In this document: positions 16,588-26,054 of the stretch, in pieces
How positions within the stretch are numbered: the stretch's first letter is position 1
How the letters are laid out: each line of letters opens with the position of its first letter
Assembly (NCBI RefSeq): GCF_002251735.1
Contig: NZ_NOXS01000032.1
Location: 186,001-250,000 of the forward strand
Length of the DNA stretch: 64,000 bases
DNA from: Elstera cyanobacteriorum
Lineage (GTDB): Bacteria > Pseudomonadota > Alphaproteobacteria > Elsterales > Elsteraceae
Direction of reading: 5' to 3'
Made by a program: the position numbers and the translations under genes
The notes under the pieces: model-generated
Told to the model about the DNA's origin: nothing
What the model saw: only the letters and a program-made list of their open reading frames with translations
The model's database searches: none

Positions 16588-17589
16588 ATGACAGAAAGTC
16601 GCATCGTCGAAACACTGGTGACGCAGGCCTATGGCGCCTTTGCCTTGCTGGCGGGCATGGAGTTGGATGTCTTCACGCCCCTCGCCCACGGACCGCTAAC
16701 GGCAGCGGAGATCGCCGATCAACTCGCGCGGGATGGCACCCCCGCCGACGCCAACCGACTGCATCGCCTGTGCCGCGCCTTGGCGGGCTATGGCCTGCTG
16801 CAGACCGAGGGTGGCGGACGCTTCGCCTTGACCGAGGAAGCGGCCCGAACCTTGGTAAAAGGCGTTCCCGGCTATCGTGGCACCGCCGCATCAGCCTATG
16901 CCGAAGGCTGGCGCGCGTGCCTTGAGACTTCGGCCTCGATCCGCAACCATGCCCCCGCCGCGCATCTCGATTTCGCCGACGGTAGCCCAGAACGAACGCA
17001 GGCGGTCTTGCGGGGGCTGGCGCCCCAGGCGATAGCGGGCGGTAAAGCCTTGCTCAAGTATCTCGATTTTTCCGGCATTCACCGGATGATCGACATCGCA
17101 GGTGGCTCCGGCGCCTTGACCATCACCGTCCGTACCGCCCATCCGCAGATCGCGGCGACCATTGTCGAACTGCCGGAAGTCGCACCGCAAACTCGCCTGC
17201 TGCTCGACGAACACCCTGGCGGCGAGGCCGTTACCGTCATCGGCGGCGATGCAGTGGCGGGTCCGCTGCCAGGCGGCTTCGATCTGGCGGTGATGCGCTG
17301 TTTTCTGCAACTCTTCGGCCCGCCCCAGATTAAGGCCGCGCTGGCAACGGCCCATAAGGCCCTCGCTCCCAACGGTCAGCTCGCCATCATCGGCTATTGC
17401 CTGACCGACGATGAACGCGGCCCGGCCTTAGCGCTCGGGGCCGACCTCCTGTTCCTCAATTATTACGAGGCCGGGGCCGCTTACCGCTTGGGGGAATATC
17501 GCGGGTGGCTAAAGGACGCCGGGTTCAGCGACCCGCGCTTAACGCTGCTCGGCGGCGGGATGAGTTTGCTTATCGCGAAGCGGCTGTAA
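16588..17589 (+). CDS. SAM-dependent O-methyltransferase, family 2 (plant COMT/ASMT type)
   Basis: Protein of 333 residues. The N-terminal part is a dimerisation winged helix (VTQAYGAFALLAGMELDVF and YGLLQTEGGGRFALTEEA). The Rossmann SAM domain has MIDIAGGSGAL (motif I), ELPEVAPQ and LAIIGYCL. Relatives methylate hydroxyl groups of small aromatic or polyketide molecules, so a secondary-metabolite role is possible, but no biosynthetic genes are next to it. The ATG has GGGGGGAG upstream. It is divergent from dusB, and its end overlaps the convergent Mth938-like gene by 20 bp. Confidence 0.85.
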   Translation: MTESRIVETLVTQAYGAFALLAGMELDVFTPLAHGPLTAAEIADQLARDGTPADANRLHRLCRALAGYGLLQTEGGGRFALTEEAARTLVKGVPGYRGTAASAYAEGWRACLETSASIRNHAPAAHLDFADGSPERTQAVLRGLAPQAIAGGKALLKYLDFSGIHRMIDIAGGSGALTITVRTAHPQIAATIVELPEVAPQTRLLLDEHPGGEAVTVIGGDAVAGPLPGGFDLAVMRCFLQLFGPPQIKAALATAHKALAPNGQLAIIGYCLTDDERGPALALGADLLFLNYYEAGAAYRLGEYRGWLKDAGFSDPRLTLLGGGMSLLIAKRL

Positions 17590-17956
17590 CGGCGATCAGC
17601 GCCGCGCCGACGCGCCGATCTTCCGCCAACAGCACATTATAGGTTCGGCAAGCGGCGCCGGTATCCATCGGCTCCAACACAACGCCCCGGTCCCGCACCG
17701 CTTTGCGCAAAGCGGGCGGGACGAGGCCGATCTCGGTACCGCAGCCGAGCAAAAGCACGTCGATATCCCCCGTCAGCACCGGCGCGAGGCTGTCCAGCGT
17801 CAGATCGGCGAGGGAGTTTACCGCCCACGCCTGGGTCTGCGTCGGACGGACCAGAACCGACGACGGCCAGACCGTGCCGGTAATGGTAAAGCCGCTGGCG
17901 CCATAGCGTTCGATGCGCTGGCGGTTGCCGGGAATGAGCGGGGTGATATCGACCAT
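17570..17956 (-). CDS. Mth938-like (DUF498) domain protein
   Basis: Protein of 128 residues of the Mth938/DUF498 family, whose mitochondrial relative NDUFAF3 helps assemble complex I. Visible signatures are IERYGASGFTI and VLLLGCGTEIGLVPPALR. In many alphaproteobacteria it directly follows secD-secF, exactly as here, with 2 nt between the secF stop and its ATG. Its biochemical activity is not established. A squalene/phytoene-synthase-like gene that often follows it in relatives is absent; the next gene is the convergent methyltransferase. Confidence 0.88.
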   Translation of the reverse strand: MVDITPLIPGNRQRIERYGASGFTITGTVWPSSVLVRPTQTQAWAVNSLADLTLDSLAPVLTGDIDVLLLGCGTEIGLVPPALRKAVRDRGVVLEPMDTGAACRTYNVLLAEDRRVGAALIAVTAASR

Positions 17957-17958
17957 GA

Positions 17959-18915
17959 TTAGCCTGCCGGGGTTTCGGCCGTCTTATCGCCCTCGACCGG
18001 CGCCGTGCCGCGCCGCAGGCGATTTTCGCCCAGGAACAGCAAGATCGGCGCGGCAATGAAGATCGAGGAGGAGGTGGCGATGAAAATGCCGAACAGCATG
18101 ACCAGCGAAAACTCCCGCAGGGCCTCGCCACCGAAAATGATCAGCGGCATTGCCGACAGGAAACTGGCCATTGAGGTGCCAATCGTCCGGTTCAGCGTTT
18201 CGTTGATGGAGAGATCGATCAACTCGCGCAGCGGCATCGCTTTGTATTTACGCAGATTTTCGCGCACCCGGTCGTAAACCACCACCTTGTCGTTGATGGA
18301 ATAGCCCATGATGGCCAGGATGGCCGCGATACTGGACAGGTTGAATTCCAGATTGAACAGCACATAGAAGCCGACCGTCTTCGTCACGTCGAGAACCAGC
18401 GTGACCACGGCACCAATGCCGAACTGCCATTCGAAGCGGAACCAGATATAGGCCAGCATGGCAAACAGCGACAGACCAAGGGCGATCATCCCATTGGTGA
18501 ACAACTCGCCCGACACGGCAGCGCCCACCGCTTCGACCCGCTGAAAGGTCACCCCCGGATAGGCTTCCGTCAGCTTCTGGCGCACGGCATTGACCGCGCG
18601 CTGCTGGGCTTCCTCGTCCCCGGGCTGGCGCTCGATGGCCAGCGAGACATCGACCGGCGAGCCGATTTCCTGCAAGCCGATGTGCCCCAGGTTCAACGGG
18701 TCTAGAACCCCCCGGATCGCACCAAAGTCGGCCGGCTGGGTGAATTTGGCTTCCACGGCAATACCGCCGCGAAAATCCACCCCCAGGTTTACCCCCGGCG
18801 CGAAATAAAGAATGACCGATAGGACGGACAGGATGGCGGAGACCACCAACCCGGCAATACGGCCGCGCATGAACTGGATGCGGGTGCCGTCGGGAACCAG
18901 ACGAACGTAATACAT
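17959..18915 (-). CDS. secF: Protein translocase subunit SecF
   Basis: SecF of 318 residues with six predicted membrane segments and a periplasmic domain between the first two. Visible features are VNLGVDFRGGIAVEAK after the first segment, the GYSINDKVVVYDRVREN loop and NETLNRTIGTSM. With SecD it forms the proton-driven complex that helps pull exported proteins across the inner membrane. It lies 16 bp downstream of secD in the order yajC-secD-secF. Confidence 0.97.
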   Translation of the reverse strand: MYYVRLVPDGTRIQFMRGRIAGLVVSAILSVLSVILYFAPGVNLGVDFRGGIAVEAKFTQPADFGAIRGVLDPLNLGHIGLQEIGSPVDVSLAIERQPGDEEAQQRAVNAVRQKLTEAYPGVTFQRVEAVGAAVSGELFTNGMIALGLSLFAMLAYIWFRFEWQFGIGAVVTLVLDVTKTVGFYVLFNLEFNLSSIAAILAIMGYSINDKVVVYDRVRENLRKYKAMPLRELIDLSINETLNRTIGTSMASFLSAMPLIIFGGEALREFSLVMLFGIFIATSSSIFIAAPILLFLGENRLRRGTAPVEGDKTAETPAG

Positions 18916-18931
18916 GGACTTCCCTCCGGCC

Positions 18932-20482
18932 TTACAGCGGCAGCTTCGACGGGCGGTTGCGCGCGAACCATAGGCCCATCATGTAGCGCACCATGACGGT
19001 GGCAGTGAACATGGAGGTGAGAATCCCCAAGGTCGTGGTAACGGCAAAGCCTTTGATCGGCCCCGATCCCAGCCCGTAGAGAATCAGCATCTTCAGCATC
19101 GTCGTTAGGTTCGCATCGACGATGGTGGCAAAGGCGCGCTTGAACCCGGAGTCGATCGATGCGATGGCGCTGCGCCCCAACTTGGTTTCTTCGCGGATAC
19201 GCTCGTTAATCAGAATATTGGCATCAACCGCGAGACCGACTGCGATCAGCATCCCGGCGATCCCCGGCAGCGTCAACGTCGCCTGCAACAGCGACAGGGC
19301 GGCAATCGTCATGATCAGGTTGAAGATCAGCGCCACCACGGCGAAGAAGCCGAAGGTGCCGTAGGAGACGATCATATAGGCCATGATCATCACCAGTCCG
19401 CCCAAGACCGAGTACAGCCCGGCCTTGATTGCATCCGCCCCAAGATCGGGACCGACGGTGCGTTCTTCGATAATCTTCAAGGGCGCGGGCAGAGCGCCCG
19501 CCCGGAGCAGTACCGATAGGTCGCTGGCCGACTGCGTGGTGAAATTGCCGGAGATGATGCCGCGCCCGCCCGTAATCGGCTCGCGGATCACCGGGGCGGA
19601 AATCACCTTATTGTCGAGAACGATAGCGAAAGGCTTGCCGACATTTTCTGTCGTCGCATCGGCAAAGCGCCGCGCCCCGACCGAATCGAAGCGGAAGCTG
19701 ACGACCGGCTGGCCTTCCTGGAAGCTCGGCTGCGCATCGACCAGATTTTCGCCGCTGACCATCACGCGCTTATTGACCACATAGGCGGGCGCCTGCTCGC
19801 CACGTTCGGAGGGCAGAATTTCCGACCCGACCGGCGGGCGACCCGTCGGGCTGGCGTCGGTATTGACCATGCGGAAGGATAGTTTCGCGGTGGTGCCGAT
19901 CAGGGCCTTGATGCGGTCAGGTTCGCGCACGCCGGGCAGTTGGACCAGAATTCGGTCGGTCCCCTGCTGCTGAATGCGCGGCTCCTTCGTGCCGGTTTCA
20001 TCGACGCGGCGGCGAATGATTTCGATGGACTGCTGCAAGGCCGCATTGCGCTTGGCGATAATCGCCGCAGGCTTCAGCGTCAGGGTCATCACGCCATCGG
20101 CGCCGACGACGGCATTCAGGTCCGGGTCAGCGTTCTCGATGGCCCGGCGCGCCTTATCGGGATCGGTCCCATCATTCAACTTCAGCGTAATCTGGGCGCC
20201 GTCCTGGGCGAGCCCGCTGAAGGCGATATTTTCCTTGCGCAGATCGCCGCGGATCGCATCGACCATATTGGCCATACGGTCGCGTTCGACCGCCGCCAGA
20301 TCGACTTGCAGCAAAAGATGCGAGCCGCCCTGCAAGTCCAGCCCCAGGCTGACCTGACGGGCAGGCAGGAAACTCGGCAGGGTCTTCAGCGTCGCTTCGG
20401 AAACAAGGTTGGGGGCGGCGATCAGGATCGACAGAATCGATAAAATCCAAATCGCCCACACCTTCCAGCGGGCAAAATACAT
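18932..20482 (-). CDS. secD: Protein translocase subunit SecD
   Basis: SecD of 516 residues. One N-terminal membrane segment is followed by the large periplasmic P1 domain (LGLDLQGGSHLLLQVD near residues 46-61; RRRVDETGTKEPRIQQQG), then five membrane segments with the RND-type motifs GLAVDANILINERIREE and GFKRAFATIVDANLTT. It works with SecF and YajC on SecYEG. It starts 64 bp after yajC. Confidence 0.97.
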   Translation of the reverse strand: MYFARWKVWAIWILSILSILIAAPNLVSEATLKTLPSFLPARQVSLGLDLQGGSHLLLQVDLAAVERDRMANMVDAIRGDLRKENIAFSGLAQDGAQITLKLNDGTDPDKARRAIENADPDLNAVVGADGVMTLTLKPAAIIAKRNAALQQSIEIIRRRVDETGTKEPRIQQQGTDRILVQLPGVREPDRIKALIGTTAKLSFRMVNTDASPTGRPPVGSEILPSERGEQAPAYVVNKRVMVSGENLVDAQPSFQEGQPVVSFRFDSVGARRFADATTENVGKPFAIVLDNKVISAPVIREPITGGRGIISGNFTTQSASDLSVLLRAGALPAPLKIIEERTVGPDLGADAIKAGLYSVLGGLVMIMAYMIVSYGTFGFFAVVALIFNLIMTIAALSLLQATLTLPGIAGMLIAVGLAVDANILINERIREETKLGRSAIASIDSGFKRAFATIVDANLTTMLKMLILYGLGSGPIKGFAVTTTLGILTSMFTATVMVRYMMGLWFARNRPSKLPL

Positions 20483-20546
20483 GGGACGGATCCCTTAAAA
20501 ACAAGTGTAGAGGGGCAGGAACTTGGCCCTGCCCCAGCGCAGACCT

Positions 20547-20906
20547 TTAGGCCTTGGCGTCTTCCTTATCGGCTTTCGCCGGATCGGTCTTGGCCAACAC
20601 ATCGCTGACCGCACCGCGCAGCACGCGGATTTTCACGCCTTCGGCGATTTCCACCTGAAGTTCGCCGTCGCCTTCAGCCTTGGTCACCGTGCCGATGATG
20701 CCGCCGGTGGTGACGATGCGGTCGCCGCGTCGAACATTGCCCAGCATTTCACGATGGGCCTTCGCCTTCTTCTGCTGCGGACGGATCAGCAGAAAATAGA
20801 AGACGATGAAGATCAGAATCAGCGGGCCGAACTGGATCAGAATGGCGTTGATACCGCCCGGCGCAGCGGCAGCGGCGTCTTGGGCAAAAGCGGGGGAGAT
20901 AAACAT
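20547..20906 (-). CDS. yajC: Preprotein translocase subunit YajC
   Basis: Inner-membrane protein of 119 residues: one hydrophobic helix (about residues 20-40, FGPLILIFIVFYFLLIRPQQ), then the basic PQQKKAKAHREML stretch and the cytoplasmic domain RRGDRIVTTGGIIGTV. It associates with SecDF. A 126-bp gap with a candidate promoter separates it from the M23 peptidase gene, so yajC-secD-secF-DUF498 may be its own transcript. Confidence 0.95.
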   Translation of the reverse strand: MFISPAFAQDAAAAAPGGINAILIQFGPLILIFIVFYFLLIRPQQKKAKAHREMLGNVRRGDRIVTTGGIIGTVTKAEGDGELQVEIAEGVKIRVLRGAVSDVLAKTDPAKADKEDAKA

Positions 20907-20933
20907 AGCGGCTCCATGAGATGGATGGGTCTA

Positions 20934-20949
20934 GCCCCAAAAAAGGGGC
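20934..20949 (-). repeat. Hairpin with six-base loop upstream of yajC
   Basis: Perfect inverted repeat GCCCC-AAAAAA-GGGGC (read on the plus strand), about 28 nt upstream of the yajC start. On the transcript the loop is all U. It may fold in the yajC leader. No U tract follows the stem, so it is not a standard terminator. Confidence 0.4.
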
Positions 20950-20958
20950 GGAATTCCT

Positions 20959-20980
20959 GGCGGCGGACTATAACGCCGCC
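20959..20980 (-). repeat. GC-rich hairpin between the M23 peptidase gene and yajC
   Basis: Inverted repeat with 7-bp arms GGCGGCG and CGCCGCC and an 8-nt loop. The loop contains, on the minus strand, the -10-like TATAGT of the candidate yajC promoter. As RNA it has no U tract after it. It may be a weak end signal for the transcript coming from the peptidase gene or simply part of the promoter. Confidence 0.4.
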
Positions 20981-20994
20981 GCCACGAAAGGCAA
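20967..20994 (-). promoter_or_regulatory. Candidate promoter of yajC-secDF
   Basis: On the minus strand TTGCCT, about 16 nt, TATAGT. The same spacing and -10 are found in front of rpsF, and a close relative precedes tatB. The position, about 60 nt upstream of the yajC ATG, is sensible. By eye only. Confidence 0.4.
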
Positions 20995-21031
20995 TGCGGG
21001 CGCGTCTTAACGCAGTTTGTTCGAGAAAAGA

Positions 21032-22384
21032 CTAGCCCTCGGTATGCGTCAGCCGCGACGGCAAGCTGGCGGTCGGGCGACCGAGAAACTGTTCAGGATC
21101 AACGGCCTGGGTGCCTTTTCGGATCTCGAAATGCAGTTGCGGCGACGAGACATTCCCGGTCTGGCCGACGCGGGCGATCACCTGGCCCCGGCGCACCGTG
21201 TCGCCTCGATTGACTAATAGCACTTCGTTATGGGCGTAAGCCGTCATATAGCCGTCGGCATGGCGGATCAGCAGCAGATTGCCGAAACCGCGGATTTCAT
21301 CCCCGGCATAGGCCACGACGCCGTTTTCCGCGGCCCGCACCGGTGATCCCTTGGGCGCGGCGATATTCAGACCGTCGTTATGCAACCCTTTTTCCTGCGG
21401 CCCGAACGTCGCGATCACACGGCCCGTTACCGGCCATTGGAAGCTACGGCCCCCGCGCGGCGGTGGTGATGGCAGGGCGGCAACAACCTCGTCGCGGCTA
21501 GGCTTCTTCACCGGGGCATCGGGCGCGGGAACGGGTGTCGCCGGCTCGCCGGCGTCATCCTCGGCGGCTTTATGCGGTTCGGCCTTCGGCGGCTCGACCG
21601 GCTTCGGCGGTTCAGCCGGTTTGACCGGCTCAGCCTTGGGAGGCGTCGGGATCGGTTTCGGCGTTTCCACGACCTTCGGCGGTTCCACCGGCTTGATCGG
21701 TTCAGCCGGTTTCGGCGGTTCGGCCTTCACTGGACCTGCGGTCGCGGCGGCGGGCTTTGCGGGCGGCGGCACAACGGCCGGGGCCGGTTCCGCCGGGGTA
21801 ACGGGCGGCGGCGCGGGCTGGGTAACCACTTGCTTCGGCGGCGGCGGCAAGGCGGCAACCTTAACCTCGCCCGCGCGGTTCACCACCGTCACCGGGCGCG
21901 ATACCGGCACGGGCGGGGCCGGTTCGGCGCTGGCTTCGGCCACCGTTCCCGGCAGACGGAGAATCTGACCGACTTTGACCGTATAGGGTTCGCGCAGATC
22001 ATTCGCCCGCGCCAACGAGGCGCTATCGACGTTATAGCGCCGCGCGATGCCCTGGACCGTATCGCCTGCCGCAACCGTATGGGTCTGCTCCGTCGGCACC
22101 GACAGCCGCTGGCCGATCAGCAGTTGATAGGGCGGTTGCAGATCATTGACGTCAATCAGCGTCTTGACCGGCACTTTGAACTCGCGCGCCAAGGCATAGA
22201 CCGTATCGCCGCGCTGAACGACATAGCTGGCGCGGATACCCGTGCTCTGCGTCCCCTGCCGCCCCAAGGATGGCGGCGGCGGGCCGCCTGCCCATTGCGG
22301 CGTATCAAAACCTTTATCGCCGCAGCCGGTCAGTGCGGCGGCCAGCAGGCCAAGCCGGAGGAGCAAGCGAGGTGCCGAGGCCAT
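21032..22384 (-). CDS. LysM/M23 peptidoglycan-associated lipoprotein (NlpD/LytM type)
   Basis: Protein of 450 residues. A lipoprotein signal ends in LTGC with lipidated Cys21. Two LysM modules follow (YVVQRGDTVYALAREF and HTVAAGDTVQGIARRY), then a long linker rich in Pro, Lys, Ala and Glu, and a C-terminal M23 domain (VIATFGPQEKGLHNDGLNIA, ..., PQLHFEIRKG). The metal ligands look partly changed: the usual first HxxxD reads HNDGLNIA, so it may be an inactive LytM factor that activates amidases, as in E. coli NlpD. It lies 6 bp after pcm in the surE-pcm-nlpD order seen widely. Confidence 0.9.
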   Translation of the reverse strand: MASAPRLLLRLGLLAAALTGCGDKGFDTPQWAGGPPPPSLGRQGTQSTGIRASYVVQRGDTVYALAREFKVPVKTLIDVNDLQPPYQLLIGQRLSVPTEQTHTVAAGDTVQGIARRYNVDSASLARANDLREPYTVKVGQILRLPGTVAEASAEPAPPVPVSRPVTVVNRAGEVKVAALPPPPKQVVTQPAPPPVTPAEPAPAVVPPPAKPAAATAGPVKAEPPKPAEPIKPVEPPKVVETPKPIPTPPKAEPVKPAEPPKPVEPPKAEPHKAAEDDAGEPATPVPAPDAPVKKPSRDEVVAALPSPPPRGGRSFQWPVTGRVIATFGPQEKGLHNDGLNIAAPKGSPVRAAENGVVAYAGDEIRGFGNLLLIRHADGYMTAYAHNEVLLVNRGDTVRRGQVIARVGQTGNVSSPQLHFEIRKGTQAVDPEQFLGRPTASLPSRLTHTEG

Positions 22385-22390
22385 CTGTGC

Positions 22391-23092
22391 CTAACTCCGG
22401 CGGGGCGCGGTTAGGCGCGAAAGGGCTTCGGCGACTGACTGCGGGCGCGACGGCTCCAGCATATCGCTAATCAGCGGCACGAAACGCACGGCCCCCAAAT
22501 CCTGCACTTCGACCTCGCTCTGGTGGCGGGTGACGAGCAACAGGCGCTGATCAATCGGGCTGCGCGCCACCGGCACCACCATCATGCCGCCGACCGCCAA
22601 CTGGTCAAGCAAGGGGCGCGGCACCTCGTGTTCCGCCGCCGCCGTAACGATGATCCGGTCGAACGGCGCCTGCTCGGGCCAACCTACCCCGCCATCGCCG
22701 TGCTTCGCTGTCACATTGCTGATGCGCAGGTGGGCCAGCCGTTCTTCAGCTTCCTTCAGCAGCGGCTTATGGCGTTCGATGGTGTAAACCCGGCGACAGA
22801 GCTGCGCCAGGATCGCCGTTTGATAGCCGGAGCCCGTGCCGATCTCGAGTACCTTGTGCCGGTCCGACAGGCGCAGCACTTCGGTCATGATCCCCACGAC
22901 CTGCGGCTGGCTGATCGTCTGGCCATGCCCGATGGGCAGGGCGGTATTCTCGAACGCATGCTCGCGGAAAGTGCTGGGAATAAAGAAATCCCGCGGCACA
23001 CGCAGCATAGCCGCCATCACCCGCTCGTCCCGGATACCGGCATCGGTCAAAACCGTCAGCAGTCGATCCTGGGGCGGGGTCGGCGCGGTCAT
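22391..23092 (-). CDS. pcm: Protein-L-isoaspartate O-methyltransferase
   Basis: PIMT of 233 residues, which starts repair of isoaspartyl damage in proteins with S-adenosylmethionine. The family substrate loop GHGQTISQPQVVGIM and SAM motif VLEIGTGSGYQTAIL are intact, as is GDGGVGWPEQAPFDRI. The ATG overlaps the surE stop (ATGA at 23089-23092). The pairing surE-pcm is classic. A second, degenerate homologue lies at 47.0-47.7 kb. Confidence 0.95.
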   Translation of the reverse strand: MTAPTPPQDRLLTVLTDAGIRDERVMAAMLRVPRDFFIPSTFREHAFENTALPIGHGQTISQPQVVGIMTEVLRLSDRHKVLEIGTGSGYQTAILAQLCRRVYTIERHKPLLKEAEERLAHLRISNVTAKHGDGGVGWPEQAPFDRIIVTAAAEHEVPRPLLDQLAVGGMMVVPVARSPIDQRLLLVTRHQSEVEVQDLGAVRFVPLISDMLEPSRPQSVAEALSRLTAPRRS

Positions 23093-23904
23093 GGGGCGGT
23101 CAGGGTCTCCAGCGGGCTGGCCAACACATCGCGCAGGGCGGCGCTGGTCGGCTCGTCCGTCAAATCAAGATTAAGCGGCGTCACCGAAATATACTGCCCG
23201 AAAACGGCAGCCACGTCAGTGCCCTCGGGCGGCGGTTCCGCCGTGCCGATGGGGCCGATCCAATAGTAATGCTCGCCGCGCATATCCGTGCGCTGCCCCA
23301 ATTGCTCGCCCATCTTGCGGCTGCCTTGGCGCGTGACGACAACGCCCTTCACCGCCTCCGGCGCGCAGTCGGGGAAATTGACGTTCAGCATTACATTCTT
23401 CGGCCAGCGGATGCCGACCAACCGACGGATCAGGTCCGGGCCGTGGGTCTCCGCCGTCTCCCAGCGCGGCGGAATACCGGAACTGACGTGGAGTGATAGG
23501 GCAATCGCCGGAATGCCGAGCAAGGTCGCCTCCATCGCCGCCGCAATCGTACCGGAGTAGGTCATATCCTCGGCGATATTGCTGCCCCGGTTGACGCCCG
23601 ACAGCATTAGGCTAGGCCGATGCTTCTGCATCACCTGACGAATACCAAGCAGCACCGAGTCGGTCGGCGTGCCATCGACGGCATAGCGCTTTGGGCCGAC
23701 GTGACGAATGCGCAACGGGCGGCGCAGGGTTAGCGAATGCCCTGCCCCGCTCTGTTCCGTTTCGGGCGCCGAGATCCAAACATCTTTCACCAGCGCCTTC
23801 GCGATCCGCTGCAGGGCTTTCAGTCCCGGCGCGGCCACGCCATCGTCGTTCGAGAGAAGAATACGCCCGCTCTCGAGGCTGATCGGATCGTAAAACCCCG
23901 TCAT
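23089..23904 (-). CDS. surE: 5'/3'-nucleotidase SurE
   Basis: SurE of 271 residues, a metal-dependent nucleoside monophosphatase of stress survival. Typical [14 protein letters not shown] at the N-terminus (metal-binding Asp pair), [22 protein letters not shown] and [25 protein letters not shown]. The ATG overlaps the serS stop as ATGA (23901-23904). Confidence 0.96.
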   Translation of the reverse strand: MTGFYDPISLESGRILLSNDDGVAAPGLKALQRIAKALVKDVWISAPETEQSGAGHSLTLRRPLRIRHVGPKRYAVDGTPTDSVLLGIRQVMQKHRPSLMLSGVNRGSNIAEDMTYSGTIAAAMEATLLGIPAIALSLHVSSGIPPRWETAETHGPDLIRRLVGIRWPKNVMLNVNFPDCAPEAVKGVVVTRQGSRKMGEQLGQRTDMRGEHYYWIGPIGTAEPPPEGTDVAAVFGQYISVTPLNLDLTDEPTSAALRDVLASPLETLTAP

Positions 23905-25181
23905 GCCGCCGCGCCTTCGATCTTGGTCAGGCCGCCCATATAGGGATGCAGCACGGACGGTAGCGCGATACTGCCGTCTTCCTGCTGATAATTTTCCAAG
24001 ACCGCAACCAAGGCCCGCCCGACAGCCAGGCCCGAGCCGTTAAGGGTATGTAAGAAGCGCGTGTGTTTTTCCCCAGCCTTCCGGCAGCGTGCCTTCATGC
24101 GGCGGGCTTGGAAATCGCCGCAGTTGGAGACGGAGGAGATTTCGCGATAGGCCTCCTGCCCCGGCAGCCAGACTTCGATGTCATAGGTCTTGCGCGCCGC
24201 GAACCCCATATCGCCCGTGCATAGCGTGACCGTGCGGTACGGCAGCTCGAGCCGTTCCAGCACCGTTTGCGCCGCCGTCAGCATGCGCTCATGCTCCCGA
24301 TCAGACTCTTCGGGCGCGCAGACGACGACCATTTCGACTTTCGAGAATTGGTGCAGACGAATCATGCCGCGCGTATCGCGCCCCGCCGACCCGGCCTCCG
24401 AACGGAAACACGGGGTATGGGCCGTGAACCGCAACGGCAACTCCTCCTCCGCCCAAATCTGATCGGCGGCCAGATTGGTCAGCGGCACTTCAGAGGTTGG
24501 GATCAACCAGTCGCCGCGCGTCGTGCGGAACAAATCTTCTTCGAACTTCGGCAACTGCCCGGTGCCATAGACCGCCGAGTCGCGCACCAGATAAGGCACG
24601 CTCATTTCGGTAAAGCCAAACTCGGTCGTATGCAGATCGAGCATGAAATTGGCCAGCGCCCGTTCCAGGCGCGCGATCTGATTACGCAGTACGACGAAGC
24701 GGCTACCGGACAGGCGCGCCGCCGCCTCGAAATCCATCATCCCCAGCGCTTCGCCAAGGTCGAAATGCTGTTTCGCGGCGTAGTTAAACTTGCGCGGGAT
24801 GCCGAAGCGGTGCCGTTCGACATTGCCGCTTTCATCGCTGCCGGCCGGAACATCGTCGGCAGGCAGGTTCGGCAGAGTCGCGAGCAGTTGGTCCAGCCCC
24901 TCTTCGGCGGCTTTCAGGCGGATTTCAAGGTCGGGTAGCACATCCTTTAAACGGGCGACTTCGGCCATGAGCGCGTCGGCATTTTCGCCCTGGCGTTTTT
25001 TTTGGCCGATTTCTTTCGAGGCTTCGTTACGGCGGGCTTGGGTCTGTTCGGTTTCAAGGATCAGCGCGCGGCGATGGGCGTCGAGCTCCAAGATTTCCTG
25101 ACTGCGCGGCGGCAGCCCCCGCCGGGCGAGACCGGCATCAAAAGCCTCGGGAGCAGACCGGATCAAAGAAAGATCATGCAT
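23901..25181 (-). CDS. serS: Serine--tRNA ligase
   Basis: Class II synthetase of 426 residues. An N-terminal coiled-coil arm binds tRNA-Ser (roughly residues 25-100, rich in Glu, Lys, Arg and Ala). Catalytic motif 2 is [20 protein letters not shown], followed by motif 3 in [19 protein letters not shown], and [13 protein letters not shown] lies between. ATG at 25181 with a weak ribosome site; 46 bp separate it from tatC. Confidence 0.97.
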   Translation of the reverse strand: MHDLSLIRSAPEAFDAGLARRGLPPRSQEILELDAHRRALILETEQTQARRNEASKEIGQKKRQGENADALMAEVARLKDVLPDLEIRLKAAEEGLDQLLATLPNLPADDVPAGSDESGNVERHRFGIPRKFNYAAKQHFDLGEALGMMDFEAAARLSGSRFVVLRNQIARLERALANFMLDLHTTEFGFTEMSVPYLVRDSAVYGTGQLPKFEEDLFRTTRGDWLIPTSEVPLTNLAADQIWAEEELPLRFTAHTPCFRSEAGSAGRDTRGMIRLHQFSKVEMVVVCAPEESDREHERMLTAAQTVLERLELPYRTVTLCTGDMGFAARKTYDIEVWLPGQEAYREISSVSNCGDFQARRMKARCRKAGEKHTRFLHTLNGSGLAVGRALVAVLENYQQEDGSIALPSVLHPYMGGLTKIEGAAA

Positions 25182-25226
25182 CGACCATCAACCACGTAAC
25201 GCTAGAGAGTTCCAACCAAACAAACC

Positions 25227-26051
25227 TTACGGCTCGTCAGAAATTCCAAGTTCGGCATCGCGTTCGGCTTCCGCCTTGGCGCGCTTGCGTTCGATCAGCT
25301 TGGCCGACCAGATCGAAATTTCATAGAGAAGAATCAACGGGATCGCTAGGCCAACCTGAGAAATAATGTCCGGCGGTGTCACAACCGCTGCGACGATAAA
25401 GGCGACGACAACCGCATAGCGTCGCTTCGACGCGAGCCCGGCGGAGGTAACAATCCCAACTTTTGCCAGCAGCGTCAGCAACACCGGCAGTTCGAAGGCG
25501 ATGCCGAAGGCGAAGATCAGCGACATGATCAACGACAGATATTCGTTGACCTTACCTTCGAACTGGATCGGCAAACCAATGCCGCCCGCCGGGGCCAATT
25601 GCTGGAAACTCAAGAAGAACTGCCAGGCCATCGGAATAATGAAATAATACAGCAGGGCCGCGCCCATGAAGAACAGCACCGGCGTTGCCACCAGGAACGG
25701 CCAGAAGGCGTTTCTTTCGTTCTTATACAGGCCGGGCGCAATGAACATCCACGCTTGGGTGGCGATGACCGGAAACGCTAGAAACGCCGCTGTCCAGCTT
25801 GCCAGTTTCACCCGCGTAAAAAAGGCTTCGGTCAAATCGGTATAGATCATCCGCCGCCCCTCGCCCAAGGCATGGGCCAAGGGATCGGCGAGGAAATTGA
25901 AGACCAGATCGGATTTCCAGAAAGCCAGCGCAAAGCAGATAAGGAAACCCGCGAAGGAATAAATCAATCGGCGGCGCAGTTCGATCAAATGCTCGATCAG
26001 CGGCATCTGTCGGTCGGTCTCGGGACCAGTGGGGGCTTCGGTATCGGTCAT
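25227..26051 (-). CDS. tatC: Twin-arginine translocase subunit TatC
   Basis: TatC of 274 residues with six membrane segments. The N-terminus has MPLIEHLIELRRRLIYSF (the conserved E-L-R-x-R), and ALLYYFIIPMAWQFFLSF and VAAVVTPPDIISQ follow in the usual places. It recognises the twin-arginine signal with TatB. The ATG comes 3 nt after the tatB stop. Confidence 0.97.
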   Translation of the reverse strand: MTDTEAPTGPETDRQMPLIEHLIELRRRLIYSFAGFLICFALAFWKSDLVFNFLADPLAHALGEGRRMIYTDLTEAFFTRVKLASWTAAFLAFPVIATQAWMFIAPGLYKNERNAFWPFLVATPVLFFMGAALLYYFIIPMAWQFFLSFQQLAPAGGIGLPIQFEGKVNEYLSLIMSLIFAFGIAFELPVLLTLLAKVGIVTSAGLASKRRYAVVVAFIVAAVVTPPDIISQVGLAIPLILLYEISIWSAKLIERKRAKAEAERDAELGISDEP

Positions 26052-26054
26052 GGC

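Noticed and set aside
21500-21800. CRISPR-like or tandem DNA repeat in the M23 peptidase gene
   Set aside because: The repetition is of Pro-Lys-Ala-Glu codons in the linker; units vary in length and have no unique spacers.
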